A stretch of DNA of 64,000 nucleotides, taken from assembly GCA_016719165.1 (NCBI GenBank), contig JADKAJ010000002.1:930001-994000 (forward strand), given 5' to 3'. Origin of the DNA: Chitinophagaceae bacterium. Its GTDB lineage: Bacteria; Bacteroidota; Bacteroidia; Chitinophagales; Chitinophagaceae. Below the pieces are notes generated by a model, which was given only the letters and a program-made list of their open reading frames with translations, had not been told where the DNA came from and made no database searches. The position numbers and the translations under genes were made by a program. Positions 18,106-27,317 of this stretch are shown piece by piece. Numbering within the stretch: the first letter of the stretch is position 1; the number at the start of each line of letters is the position of its first letter.

Positions 18106-18891
18106 ATGGCCATTACCATTGAAACCAAAGATCTTGTAAAGAAATATGGCAGCCGTACGGTTGTCGACCATGTTTCTTTTGAAGTAAAACAGGGAGAGAT
18201 TGTTGGTTTGCTGGGCCCCAATGGCGCCGGTAAAACAACTTCCTTTTACCAGGTGGTGGGGCTGATCAAGCCGGATGAAGGCAAGGTTTTTTTGAATGAC
18301 CAGGATATTACGTCATTACCCATGTACAAAAGGGCCAAAATGGGTATTGGCTACCTGCCACAGGAAGCATCTGTTTTCCGCAAACTGAGTGTGGAAGATA
18401 ATATTGCCGCCATCCTGGAAATGACCAGTCTGCCCAAACAAGTACAAAGAGATAAGTTAGAATCCCTGCTCAATGAGTTCCGGTTGCAGCATGTCCGCAA
18501 GAGCAATGGCGATGTGCTGAGTGGTGGCGAAAGAAGGAGAACCGAGATTGCAAGGGCATTAGCGGTAGATCCGAAATTCATATTACTGGATGAACCATTT
18601 GCCGGTATTGACCCCATAGCGGTGGAAGATATACAGGCCATCGTTGCCAAACTGAAATACAAAAACATTGGCATACTCATCACCGACCACAACGTTACTG
18701 AAACCTTGTCCATCTGTGACAGGGCCTATTTACTGATCGAGGGAAAGATATTCAAACATGGTACCGCAGAAGAATTGGCGGATGATGAGCAGGTGAGAAA
18801 ATTGTACCTCGGAAGAAATTTTGAGTTGAAGAGAAAAGATTGGTTACATGAAGAAGCTATTAATTCGATCAATAAGCTGCAAGACGAATAA
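18106..18891 (+). CDS. lptB: LPS export ABC transporter ATP-binding protein
   Basis: ATG 18106 gives 261 residues (an upstream in-frame TTG at 18073 lies within the promoter and is rejected). Walker A GPNGAGKT (37-44), Q-loop YLPQEASVF, signature LSGGE (138-142), Walker B FILLDEP (158-164) and the H-loop ITDHNV are all intact. High similarity in motif wording to LptB, the cytoplasmic ATPase that drives lipopolysaccharide extraction with LptFG. Those partners are not in this window. Confidence 0.92.
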   Translation: MAITIETKDLVKKYGSRTVVDHVSFEVKQGEIVGLLGPNGAGKTTSFYQVVGLIKPDEGKVFLNDQDITSLPMYKRAKMGIGYLPQEASVFRKLSVEDNIAAILEMTSLPKQVQRDKLESLLNEFRLQHVRKSNGDVLSGGERRRTEIARALAVDPKFILLDEPFAGIDPIAVEDIQAIVAKLKYKNIGILITDHNVTETLSICDRAYLLIEGKIFKHGTAEELADDEQVRKLYLGRNFELKRKDWLHEEAINSINKLQDE

Positions 18892-18993
18892 ATTATAAAA
18901 TAAGCTGAGGGCTCAATTATTACTGCCAGGCTTACTTTCCTGAATATTTCTTTTTACTTTGTTGTTTATTTTTTTGACTACGCACTGTGCATT

Positions 18994-19986
18994 ATGGATT
19001 ATCAAAAACTTCCAAAGATAGAATTGCATCTGCACCTGGATTGCAGTTTAAGCTACAAAGTGGTGCAGCAGCTTGATCCTGCCATTACTTATGAAGAATA
19101 CCAACAATCTTTTATTGCTCCTCCCAGGTGTACAGACCTTGCTGATTATATTACCCGTGCTGTGAAGGGCTATGAGCTGATGCAGACGAAAGAGCAATTG
19201 CGGCTGGTTACATTAGATCTTTTTGATCAGCTGAAAGCAGATAATGTGATCTATGCAGAAATAAGGTTTGCCCCGCTGTTGCACATTGCCAAAGGACTTA
19301 CTCCTGCTGAAGTCGTACAAACCGTAAATGATGCGGTTACAGAAGGTATTCGGCTTACCGGTGTGCAGGCTGGTATCATTTTATGTACACTCAGGCATTA
19401 TTATGAAGAGCAGAGTATGGAAACTGTTGAGTTGGTAAAACAATTTAAAGGAACTCATGTAGTGGGGTTTGATATAGCAGGAGATGAAGCAGGATTTCCT
19501 ATTGATAGTCATGTACAGGCTTTTCGTTATGCGATGGATAATGATATTCCCTGCACAGCACATGCCGGTGAAGCCAAAGGGCCTGAAAGTGTATGGGAAA
19601 CGTTACAACATTTTCATCCTTCGAGAATCGGGCATGGAGTAAGGAGTGCAGAAGATGAAAAATTGCTTGATTTTCTGAAAAATAAAAATATACACCTGGA
19701 AGTTTGCCCTACCAGTAATATCCAGACGAATATTTATGAGAACATCGAACTGCATGCAGCAGATAAGATTTACAGGCATGGTGTATCTATGAGTATCAAT
19801 ACTGATGCAAGAACAGTAACCCCCACCACTTTATCCCGTGAATATTCAATATTGGAGGAAACATTTAACTGGAATAAGGAACACTATTTAAAGTGTAGTA
19901 TGGAAGCCGTGACACATTGTTTCGCCAGCAACCGGTTAAAAGATGAGTTGCGCATTAAGTTCAGAACTGCCTACGAACTACTTTAA
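18994..19986 (+). CDS. add: Adenosine deaminase family protein
   Basis: 330 residues, metal-dependent amidohydrolase barrel. Zinc ligands HLHL (His12/14), His190 in TAHAGEAKG with Glu193 as proton shuttle, His214 in RIGHGVRS and Asp271 in SINTDAR. Two family positions differ from the textbook enzyme: ELHLHLDCSL instead of LDGSL, and NTDAR instead of NTDDP. Expected to deaminate adenosine to inosine in the cytoplasm; adenine or another purine is possible given these changes. Stands alone, about 100 bp after lptB. Confidence 0.88.
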   Translation: MDYQKLPKIELHLHLDCSLSYKVVQQLDPAITYEEYQQSFIAPPRCTDLADYITRAVKGYELMQTKEQLRLVTLDLFDQLKADNVIYAEIRFAPLLHIAKGLTPAEVVQTVNDAVTEGIRLTGVQAGIILCTLRHYYEEQSMETVELVKQFKGTHVVGFDIAGDEAGFPIDSHVQAFRYAMDNDIPCTAHAGEAKGPESVWETLQHFHPSRIGHGVRSAEDEKLLDFLKNKNIHLEVCPTSNIQTNIYENIELHAADKIYRHGVSMSINTDARTVTPTTLSREYSILEETFNWNKEHYLKCSMEAVTHCFASNRLKDELRIKFRTAYELL

Positions 19987-20055
19987 AACTTACATTAGCG
20001 GAACAGTTCATATTTTTAGGGGCATTGCTTCAAATTATCTATTTTGCCTGCAACA

Positions 20056-21582
20056 ATGAAACTGCTCAGCCCAGCCATATCATCTCTTGCCCGTATGCGG
20101 CTCTGGCGTATCGAAGCGTGGAAAAATAATCCTTTAGATGCACAGCGGGAAGTGCTGCAGGACCTGGTGACTTCTGCCCAATACACAGAGTTTGGCCGGA
20201 AATATAATTTTTCAGAACTGTTTAATGTAAAAGCATTCAAAGATGCCGTTCCTATTCATGAGTATGATGATTTAAAGCCTTATATCGAACGCATCATGCA
20301 GGGCGAACAGAATATTTTATGGAATACACCCATTTATTGGTTTGCCAAAAGCAGCGGCACTACCAGTGACAAAAGCAAATTCATTCCCATTAGTGAGGAA
20401 AGCCTGCAGGACGGGCATTATAAGGCTTCAAAAGATGTGTTGTCATTGTATTACCAGTTTTATCCCGAGTCAGAATTGCTCACCGGAAAAGCCTTGGTAT
20501 TAGGAGGAAGTCATAATATTAATCCAATGAACAATGATGCACAGTACGGCGACCTTAGTGCTGTGTTATTGCAAAACTCACCCTTCTGGGGGCACTGGCT
20601 GCGTACACCCGACCTCAGCATTGCGCTGATGGATGAATGGGAAAGTAAGATTGAAAAATTGGCGGAAAACACAATAAAAGAAAATGTGACCTCTATTTCA
20701 GGAGTGCCTACATGGACATTGGTATTGTTTAAAAGAATACTGGAAATAACCGGTAAAAAAACGATGAGTGAGGTATGGCCTTCCCTTGAATTGTATATGC
20801 ATGGCGGTGTTTCTTTTACGCCGTATAAAGAACAATTTCAAAAGCTGATAGGAAAGAACATCAATTACCTGGAAATGTATAATGCCAGTGAAGGATTTTT
20901 TGCAGCGCAGGATATTCCGGGACAAGATGGGATGTTGCTGTTTACCGACCATGGCATATTTATGGAGTTCATGCCGGTAAATGAATATGGCAAGACAAAG
21001 CCGCAAACAGTGGGTTTACAGGATGTGGAGATTGGCAGAAATTATGCCCTGATCATCAGTACCAATGGAGGATTATGGAGATACCTTGTTGGGGATACAA
21101 TTCAATTTATCTCATTGAGGCCTTACCGGGTAAAAGTATCGGGTCGTTTAAAGCATTATATCAATGCATTTGGCGAAGAAGTGATTGTGGATAATACAGA
21201 TAAAGCAATTGCTGTTGCTTCAGCAAAAACCGGGGTTGTAGTGAATGATTATACCGCTGCCCCGGTTTATTTTTCCGACAACGCCAATGGTGCACATGAG
21301 TGGCTGATTGAATTTGAAAAAGAACCGGAAAACCTGGCTGTCTTTACACAGGAATTAGATGCTGCGTTGAAGGCGATTAATAGTGATTACGAAGCAAAAA
21401 GGTATAAAAGTATCGCTTTGGGGTTGCCTGTTGTTCATTCTCTCCGCAAAGGGGTCTTTGCAGAATGGTTACGCTGTAAAGGAAAACTGGGAGGGCAACA
21501 TAAAGTGCCCCGGTTGAGCAATGAGCGGAAATACCTGGAAGAAATTTTACAGGTGAATACAATTACATTTGACAACCAATAA
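20056..21582 (+). CDS. GH3 auxin-responsive-family protein (acyl-adenylate/amide synthetase-like)
   Basis: Chosen ATG 20056 gives 508 residues; the in-frame TTG at 20044 is less likely. WFAKSSGTTSDKSKFIPIS is the ATP-binding P-loop-like motif of the GH3 branch of adenylating enzymes; YNASEGFFAAQD and GGLWRYLVGDTI are further GH3 signatures. Plant GH3 enzymes join amino acids to hormones; the bacterial substrate is unknown. Followed 10 bp later by an SDR gene, so these two are probably co-transcribed. Confidence 0.9.
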   Translation: MKLLSPAISSLARMRLWRIEAWKNNPLDAQREVLQDLVTSAQYTEFGRKYNFSELFNVKAFKDAVPIHEYDDLKPYIERIMQGEQNILWNTPIYWFAKSSGTTSDKSKFIPISEESLQDGHYKASKDVLSLYYQFYPESELLTGKALVLGGSHNINPMNNDAQYGDLSAVLLQNSPFWGHWLRTPDLSIALMDEWESKIEKLAENTIKENVTSISGVPTWTLVLFKRILEITGKKTMSEVWPSLELYMHGGVSFTPYKEQFQKLIGKNINYLEMYNASEGFFAAQDIPGQDGMLLFTDHGIFMEFMPVNEYGKTKPQTVGLQDVEIGRNYALIISTNGGLWRYLVGDTIQFISLRPYRVKVSGRLKHYINAFGEEVIVDNTDKAIAVASAKTGVVVNDYTAAPVYFSDNANGAHEWLIEFEKEPENLAVFTQELDAALKAINSDYEAKRYKSIALGLPVVHSLRKGVFAEWLRCKGKLGGQHKVPRLSNERKYLEEILQVNTITFDNQ

Positions 21583-21592
21583 AATCAGTATT

Positions 21593-22348
21593 ATGAAATT
21601 ACTCGAAGGAAAAGTAGCTATTGTAACAGGTGCCGCCCGTGGTATCGGTGAAGGCATTGCTTTAAAATTTGCAGCGCAGGGGGCTAATGTGGCGTTTACA
21701 TATGTAAGTGACAGCAGTGCAGAAAAGGCAACAGCCCTGGAAGCAAAACTGACAGCAATGGGAGTAAGGGCCAAAGCATATAAAAGCAATGCCGGTGATT
21801 TTGCACAATGCGAAGCTTTTGTAAACGATGTACTGAAAGAATTCGGCACTGTAGATATTTGTGTGAATAATGCCGGTATTTCAAAAGATAATCTTTTACT
21901 CCGGATGACACCTGAGCAATGGAATGATGTGATACAGGTGAACCTGAACAGTGTGTTTTATATGACCAAGCAGGTTATCCGCCCGATGATGAAAGCCAAA
22001 TCCGGTTCCATTATCAATATGAGCTCCATTATTGGCGAGATTGGTAATGCAGGGCAAAGCAGTTATGCAGCCAGCAAAGCCGGTATTATCGGTTTTACTA
22101 AATCAGTAGCTAAAGAACTCGGCAGTAGAAATATCCGTTGTAATGCTATTGCTCCTGGTTTTGTGGAAACAGATATGACCAGTTATTTGAAAGAAGGAGA
22201 GGCGGCAGATAAATACAAAGCCGGGATACCACTGGGAAAATTTGCTACAGCTGAGGATATTGCGAATGCAACATTGTTCTTAGCCTCTGATATGTCTTCT
22301 TATATCACCGGGCAAACATTGAGTGTTTGCGGGGGCTTAAATATATAG
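21593..22348 (+). CDS. fabG: 3-oxoacyl-ACP reductase FabG-like SDR
   Basis: ATG 21593 (MKLLEGKVAIVTGAARGIGEG) gives 251 residues. NAD(P)-binding TGAARGIG, NNAG, catalytic Ser in MSSIIGEIG and the Tyr/Lys pair YAASK are all present, with the C-terminal TGQTLSVCGGL close to the FabG ending. Reduces 3-oxoacyl-ACP in fatty-acid synthesis, or a related ketone. Because it sits behind a GH3 gene rather than in a fab cluster, a different substrate is possible. The ORF extends 24 bp further up into the GH3 gene; the ATG after the GH3 stop is preferred. Confidence 0.88.
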   Translation: MKLLEGKVAIVTGAARGIGEGIALKFAAQGANVAFTYVSDSSAEKATALEAKLTAMGVRAKAYKSNAGDFAQCEAFVNDVLKEFGTVDICVNNAGISKDNLLLRMTPEQWNDVIQVNLNSVFYMTKQVIRPMMKAKSGSIINMSSIIGEIGNAGQSSYAASKAGIIGFTKSVAKELGSRNIRCNAIAPGFVETDMTSYLKEGEAADKYKAGIPLGKFATAEDIANATLFLASDMSSYITGQTLSVCGGLNI

Positions 22349-22363
22349 GCCATGAGTTTAAAC

Positions 22364-22822
22364 GAGTAAAATGAGAGAAGGAGATGGATTTTAAAAGGCC
22401 GATATTGATTAACGATTTGACGGAACTTGTTATTGGGTTATGTATTAAAATTCACTCTCGGGTAGGACCTGGTTGTTTTGAAAAAGTTTATGAAGAAATT
22501 CTTTATTACGAACTAACTAAACTTGGATTAGTTGTAAAAAGGCAGTTACTCCTTCCAGTTGATTATGAAGAACTTTACATAAAAGATGCTTACAAAATAG
22601 ATTTATTATTGGAAAATCGTCTGGTTATAGAACTGAAATCTGTACATCCATTACCTCCTGTTTATTTCAATCAGGTTCAAACACAACTATCATTGTTAAA
22701 TTTGAAACATGGAATGCTTGTGAACTTCAAGGTGCCAAAAATGAAAGAAGGGATTCACAGAGTCTACAATAATTTCGGGAAAGAGGGATTGTAATTAACT
22801 TACTCATTTTCTCATTTTACTC
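22364..22822. repeat. 13-bp inverted repeat framing the GxxExxY gene
   Basis: GAGTAAAATGAGA (22364-22376) just before, and its exact complement TCTCATTTTACTC (22810-22822) just after, the gene at 22384-22794. This makes a compact unit of about 460 bp between the SDR and AlkA-like genes. Confidence 0.6.
22384..22794 (+). CDS. GxxExxY family protein
   Basis: 136 residues with the naming motif GCFEKVY (Gly30, Glu33, Tyr36) and a PD-(D/E)xK-like core, YKIDLLL...LVIELKS (Asp73, Glu83, Lys85), suggesting a nuclease-like fold. The family is small, often multi-copy and dispersed in Bacteroidota and environmental genomes; role unknown. It is inserted between two unrelated genes and framed by the 13-bp inverted repeat at 22364/22810, consistent with movement as a unit. 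Confidence 0.85.
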   Translation: MDFKRPILINDLTELVIGLCIKIHSRVGPGCFEKVYEEILYYELTKLGLVVKRQLLLPVDYEELYIKDAYKIDLLLENRLVIELKSVHPLPPVYFNQVQTQLSLLNLKHGMLVNFKVPKMKEGIHRVYNNFGKEGL

Positions 22823-22824
22823 TT

Positions 22825-23460
22825 TCAAACTCCTAGCTTAATATTTCTTTTCTTTATATAGCTGTGCCATAAAATCATTGCTGCGATCGTTCGGTAAGGC
22901 CGCCATGGTGCTGCTATTTTCAGCATTTCTTCTTTTGATATATGCGGATGCAATTGTTTTATCTCTTTCAAGCTATTAACCAAAGCAATATCGCCTAAAG
23001 GAAACAGGTCAGTTCGTTGCAGGGCATGCATCAGGTATACATCAATCGTCCAGTGCCCAATTCCTTTAAGTTTAATCAGCTCTGACCTTACCTCTTCATC
23101 TGGTAGTGCCCTTAATTTTTTTAATTGAACTTTCTTCAATTGAACCGCTTCAGCCAGCCCTCTTGTGTAGCCCATTTTTTGCCGGGTGAAATAACAGGCT
23201 CTCATTTCTTCATCAGATAGCTGAAGAATTTTGGCAGGTGTTACATACCCGATTTTTTGTTTCAGTTTCTTAAAGGCAGCATAAGCAGCTGCCAGCGAAA
23301 CCTGTTGTTCTAGGATGGTAAGTATTAAGGTTTGAAATGTATTAGGCCGGGTCCACAAAGGAGGATAACCATGTTGTGTAATTATTCCTTTTAGCTCCCT
23401 GTCTTTCCGGGTCAGTTTATCGCAGAGGAGGTGAAAATTAGCCGAATCAAATGTTTGCAC
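22825..23460 (-). CDS. AlkA-like DNA-3-methyladenine glycosylase (HhH-GPD)
   Basis: 211 residues. The helix-hairpin-helix LIKLKGIGHWTIDVYLM and the catalytic Asp157 in FPLGDIAL mark the HhH-GPD superfamily; no Cys cluster follows, as in AlkA rather than EndoIII. Removes alkylated bases from DNA. The start is GTG at 23460, overlapping the TAG stop of the enoyl-CoA hydratase gene by one base, so it is translationally coupled to the PAA-type genes although unrelated in function. A second paralogue lies at 34529-35161. Confidence 0.88.
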   Translation of the reverse strand: MQTFDSANFHLLCDKLTRKDRELKGIITQHGYPPLWTRPNTFQTLILTILEQQVSLAAAYAAFKKLKQKIGYVTPAKILQLSDEEMRACYFTRQKMGYTRGLAEAVQLKKVQLKKLRALPDEEVRSELIKLKGIGHWTIDVYLMHALQRTDLFPLGDIALVNSLKEIKQLHPHISKEEMLKIAAPWRPYRTIAAMILWHSYIKKRNIKLGV

Positions 23461-24218
23461 TATTTCTTCTTGAATGTTTCGATCGCATTTTTGGTAAAAT
23501 CACTTAATACCAGTTTTCCGCTTATTGCAGCTCTTTCAACAAGCAGCTTGTCCCAATGTTCTGTTCCTTTCCAGAATATTTTTTTCATTTCGGCCATTGC
23601 TTCGGGGCTGGAGTGAACTAATAAATAACCAAGACGACTGATGGCTTCATCCATATCTTCCACGGTTGCGTACAGTTCTGCAAACAATCCCCTTTTTCTG
23701 GCCCATTCCGCACTGCGCCAGCGGGTGGCGTCAATGGCCAGTTGGGAATAAGCTGACATGCCGATTTTTCTTTCCACGGCTGGACCTACTACGAACGGAC
23801 CGATACCTACCGCCAGTTCACTGAGTTTTACTTCTGCTGCTTCTGTGGCTATCGCATAATCAACAGCGGCTGCTATGCCCACTCCGCCACCCACACATCT
23901 TCCGTGTATCCGCCCGATGATCAGTTTGGGACAAATGCGCATCGCATTTATTACATGGGCGAAGCCGGTAAAGAATTTCAATCCTTCCTCTTTATTCCTG
24001 ATTGCCGACAGTTCATCAAAAGATGCACCGGCACAAAATGCTTTTTCCCCGGCACTGCGAAGAATGATAAGCTTTGTTTCTTCCTCGTTACCGGCAGCAT
24101 GGATAGCCTGTGCCAGTTCTTCCAATATTTTTCCGGGCAGTGAATTGCTTTGCGGATGAAAGAATTCAATTATCCTGATGCCCTTGTGCAGTTCACTTCT
24201 TACGTATGCTGTAGTCAT
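23460..24218 (-). CDS. Enoyl-CoA hydratase/isomerase family protein
   Basis: 252 residues of crotonase fold. The oxyanion-hole segments are AFCAGASFDEL and GRIHGRCVGGGVGIAAA; acidic residues follow around LSELAVGIGP. Hydrates or isomerises an enoyl-CoA. It lies 18 bp downstream of paaZ, so a role in phenylacetate or related aromatic-acid breakdown (PaaF/PaaG-like) is the natural reading, but the other paa genes are not in this window. Confidence 0.88.
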   Translation of the reverse strand: MTTAYVRSELHKGIRIIEFFHPQSNSLPGKILEELAQAIHAAGNEEETKLIILRSAGEKAFCAGASFDELSAIRNKEEGLKFFTGFAHVINAMRICPKLIIGRIHGRCVGGGVGIAAAVDYAIATEAAEVKLSELAVGIGPFVVGPAVERKIGMSAYSQLAIDATRWRSAEWARKRGLFAELYATVEDMDEAISRLGYLLVHSSPEAMAEMKKIFWKGTEHWDKLLVERAAISGKLVLSDFTKNAIETFKKK

Positions 24219-24236
24219 AACTTAAAGTTTAGTCTT

Positions 24237-26312
24237 TTATTGAATCTTTTTTGCCACCATGGTCAGGATCGTTGCCAGGCCAGTCACTTCATTGGCTTCG
24301 TCGATCATTTCCACCAGCCATTTTACGATCCCTTTATCTATGTCATCACCTCTTTTGAAATCTTCTGGTTTCTCAATTACTCTTTTATCGTTGGGTAGTT
24401 TTTCCTTACAGGTAAAACGGATATGAATTTCAGCACCGGGATAAACCGGCTTGGTAAAACGTAATTCATCAATGCCATAATTTAACAACACCGGGTTCTT
24501 TTCATAGCTGTCAACAAACAATCCTGCAGCAATGCTCATGATAAAATAGCCGTGTGCCACCTGTTGCTCAAACATAGTGCCTGTAAAATCAGTTGTTTTA
24601 ATATGCGCATAAAAATGATCACCACTCAAATCAGCAAAACGATCAATATCTTCTGAAGTGATCACTCTTTTTTCTGTAATGATCTGGTCGCCGATCTGTA
24701 GTTCCTCGAAATATTTTTGGAAAGGATGTTTGCCCGGGTCTTTGCCATTAGCATGAGGCTGGTATACATTGGTGATCGCTGTGATGGTTGTGGGAGAACC
24801 TTGCAAAGCGGTGCGTTGCAAATAATGCTTTACTCCTCGCAGGCCACCCATTTCTTCGCCGCCACCGGCACGACCGGGTCCGCCATGCACCAGCAAAGGC
24901 AAGGGTGAACCATGTCCAGTACTTTCTTTTGCACATTCATTATTCAGCACCAGGATCCTTCCGTGATGGGAGGCGGCCCCTACCACATATTGTTTTGCCT
25001 CTTTGTAATCAGCAGTGACAATAGTGGAGACAAGGCTTCCTTTACCCAGTTTGCTTAGTACAATGGCATCATCCATATTTTTATACGGCATAATGGTGCT
25101 TACCGGGCCAAATGCTTCTATATTATGAGGCTCGTAAGATGAATGAGGTTTTTCATTTAGTAATAATACCGGCGACATGAAAGCGCCTTTATTGGCATCG
25201 GCATCTATCACTTCCACGCTGTCCAATGAACCATATACGATTTGAGAAGAGGCCAGTAATTTTTGTACCTGTTCCTTTACTTCATTACGCTGGGTTTGCC
25301 CGGCAAGGCTTCCCATCCTTACTTTTTCATTGAGCGGATTACCGATAGCGGTTTGTGATAATGAGGTGCCGATCGCTTTCCACACGTCTTCCATTTTGTT
25401 TTCGGGAACAAATATCCTGCGGATGCCGGTACAGCGCTGCCCGGCTTTAAGGGTCATTTCCTTTCGTATCTCTTTTATAAAGATGTCCCACTCCGGTTTA
25501 TCGGGAGTTACATCCGCACCCAGCACAATACAATTGAGACTGTCTGCTTCCATATTGAATGGAACATTGTTGTCTAGTATGGCAGGCGTTTTTTTCAGCA
25601 TGGAACCAGTAGAGGCACTTCCGGTAAATGTTATGATGTCTTGTGATGTGACGTGGTTTAAAAGATCTCCGGCACTGCCACATATTAGTTGTAATGCACC
25701 TTCCGGCAAAATCTTTGAAGCAATGATCTCTTTGACAAATGCTTCCGTTAAATAAGAAGTAACAGTGGCGGGTTTTACAATGGCAGGCACACCAGCCAGC
25801 AGGTTCACTGCAATTTTTTCCAGCATTCCCCACACAGGAAAATTAAAAGCATTGATATGTATGGCCACTCCTTCTTTCGGAACAAGTATATGTGTTCCCA
25901 TGAAGGTATTGTTCTTGCTCAGGTTGTGACTTTCACCGTCTATACAAAATACTTCATCCGGAAATTTCCGGCGCAATGATGCATTGGCAAATAAATTACC
26001 GATTCCTCCTTCAATATCTACCCAGCTATCTGCTTTAGTGGCACCTGTCTGGTAACTGATTGTATAAAATTTCTCCAGGTGATTCCTGAGGTGCAGTGCT
26101 AAAGCTTTCAGCATATTACCCCGCTGGTGAAACGTCATCTTTCGTAACGCAGGGTTACCTGTAGTTCTGCCATATTCAATAATACTTTTGAAATCCAGTC
26201 CTTTGGTGCTGGCAGCAGCAACAGGAGCACCGGTTACGGCATTATAAAGTAATTGCCCTTCCCCGTCACCCGTTACCCAGTTACCGGTAATATAGTTCTC
26301 CAGTTTCGTCAT
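24237..26312 (-). CDS. paaZ: Phenylacetate degradation bifunctional protein PaaZ
   Basis: ATG 26312 (MTKLENYITGNWVTGDG) gives 691 residues. N-terminal aldehyde dehydrogenase: NAFNFPVWG (about 155-163), KPA Lys about 180, FTGSASTG, Glu255 in NMEAD and catalytic Cys294 in KAGQRCTG. C-terminal MaoC-like hydratase (about 545-690): DLSGDHFYAH and AHGYFIMS. This fusion is the PaaZ layout, which hydrolyses oxepin-CoA and oxidises the resulting semialdehyde. Operon with an enoyl-CoA hydratase and an AlkA-like gene. Confidence 0.93.
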   Translation of the reverse strand: MTKLENYITGNWVTGDGEGQLLYNAVTGAPVAAASTKGLDFKSIIEYGRTTGNPALRKMTFHQRGNMLKALALHLRNHLEKFYTISYQTGATKADSWVDIEGGIGNLFANASLRRKFPDEVFCIDGESHNLSKNNTFMGTHILVPKEGVAIHINAFNFPVWGMLEKIAVNLLAGVPAIVKPATVTSYLTEAFVKEIIASKILPEGALQLICGSAGDLLNHVTSQDIITFTGSASTGSMLKKTPAILDNNVPFNMEADSLNCIVLGADVTPDKPEWDIFIKEIRKEMTLKAGQRCTGIRRIFVPENKMEDVWKAIGTSLSQTAIGNPLNEKVRMGSLAGQTQRNEVKEQVQKLLASSQIVYGSLDSVEVIDADANKGAFMSPVLLLNEKPHSSYEPHNIEAFGPVSTIMPYKNMDDAIVLSKLGKGSLVSTIVTADYKEAKQYVVGAASHHGRILVLNNECAKESTGHGSPLPLLVHGGPGRAGGGEEMGGLRGVKHYLQRTALQGSPTTITAITNVYQPHANGKDPGKHPFQKYFEELQIGDQIITEKRVITSEDIDRFADLSGDHFYAHIKTTDFTGTMFEQQVAHGYFIMSIAAGLFVDSYEKNPVLLNYGIDELRFTKPVYPGAEIHIRFTCKEKLPNDKRVIEKPEDFKRGDDIDKGIVKWLVEMIDEANEVTGLATILTMVAKKIQ

Positions 26313-26401
26313 ATATGCAAGCATTATATAAGCGAAATTACCTGAATTGTAAAAACCATTAAAGAATGATTTTTATCATACGTATTGGAATCCGCGGCGT
26401 T

Positions 26402-26409
26402 TACCTTTG
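26402..26409 (+). promoter_or_regulatory. -7 box for the exported-protein pair
   Basis: TACCTTTG, exact TAnnTTTG, 21 bp before ATG 26431. Confidence 0.45.
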
Positions 26410-26430
26410 CTGTTCAAAAAAAACCTGTAT

Positions 26431-26817
26431 ATGAAAAAAATTGTTTTGTTAATTATGGCAGTTGCAACATTGGTTATTGCTAATCCTGTACAAGCACAGG
26501 AAAAAGCCAAATGGAACGAAAAGGAGGCTTTTCATGAAATAATGAGTAAAACTTTTCATCCGGCTGAAGAAGGAAAGTTGGAACCGATAAAAAGCCGCAG
26601 TGCTGAAATGGTTGACATAGCAACAGCCTGGAAAAACTCAACTGCACCGGAAGGGTATAACCAAAAGGCAATACAAAAGAACCTGAAAAGCCTGGTGAAA
26701 GATGCCAAAAAATTAAATAAACTGGTAAAGAAAAACGCTGCTGATGCTGATATTAAAGCACAATTAGTAGAACTTCACACCCTCTTTCATGAGATAACAG
26801 AAAAATGTGAACATTAA
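26431..26817 (+). CDS. Hypothetical exported helical protein
   Basis: ATG 26431 gives 128 residues; the TTG further up (26407) is inside the promoter box. Signal peptide ends about PVQAQ; the rest is all helical and Lys-rich with spaced His residues (AFHEIMSKTFHP near the start, LHTLFHEITEKCEH at the end). The four-helix look recalls cytochrome c'-like bundles, but there is no CxxCH heme motif. Function unknown. 11 bp before the next exported-protein gene, likely one transcript. Confidence 0.7.
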   Translation: MKKIVLLIMAVATLVIANPVQAQEKAKWNEKEAFHEIMSKTFHPAEEGKLEPIKSRSAEMVDIATAWKNSTAPEGYNQKAIQKNLKSLVKDAKKLNKLVKKNAADADIKAQLVELHTLFHEITEKCEH

Positions 26818-26828
26818 AAAAGAATGGT

Positions 26829-27317
26829 ATGCTAAAAAAAATCTTGATTGCTTTCCTGGCTATGGTCATTATCACAGCCTGTAATAACGAAAAATCCGGG
26901 GAAGACCATACAGGGCATGGCCCCCAAAAAGAAGCCCCAAAGAATGCTGCTGACAGTCTTTATAATGATGTAATGGCCGGTCATGATGAAGTGATGCCAA
27001 AAATGGGAAAAATAAGAGGGGCGCAAAAAGAAGCACAACTAATGCTTGACTCTATTGCCAAACTACCGGCAAAGGCACAAACTGCGGCAGCTGCATTAAA
27101 AGCAAAACTGGAGTCGCTTATCAATGACCTGAACTATGCAGATTTTGCCATGGATAAATGGATGGTGGAATTCAACATGGATTCTGCAAAAGATAATATA
27201 GAACAAAGGGTGAAATACCTGGCGGAAGAAAAACTGAAAGTGACCAAAGTAAAAGAGGCAGTCCTGGGTGGACTGGCCAAAGCAGATTCTTTGCTTAAGG
27301 CCAAAGGGATCAAATAG
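26829..27317 (+). CDS. Hypothetical helical lipoprotein
   Basis: 162 residues, lipobox VIITAC (Cys18), a His-rich linker (EDHTGHGP) and then a long Lys/Ala-rich coiled-coil-like chain with DEVMPKMGKIRGAQKEAQ. Similar proteins in Bacteroidota are often labelled viral A-type inclusion protein without evidence. Probably an envelope partner of the preceding helical protein. Its last 8 bp overlap the convergent DinB-like gene. Confidence 0.7.
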   Translation: MLKKILIAFLAMVIITACNNEKSGEDHTGHGPQKEAPKNAADSLYNDVMAGHDEVMPKMGKIRGAQKEAQLMLDSIAKLPAKAQTAAAALKAKLESLINDLNYADFAMDKWMVEFNMDSAKDNIEQRVKYLAEEKLKVTKVKEAVLGGLAKADSLLKAKGIK

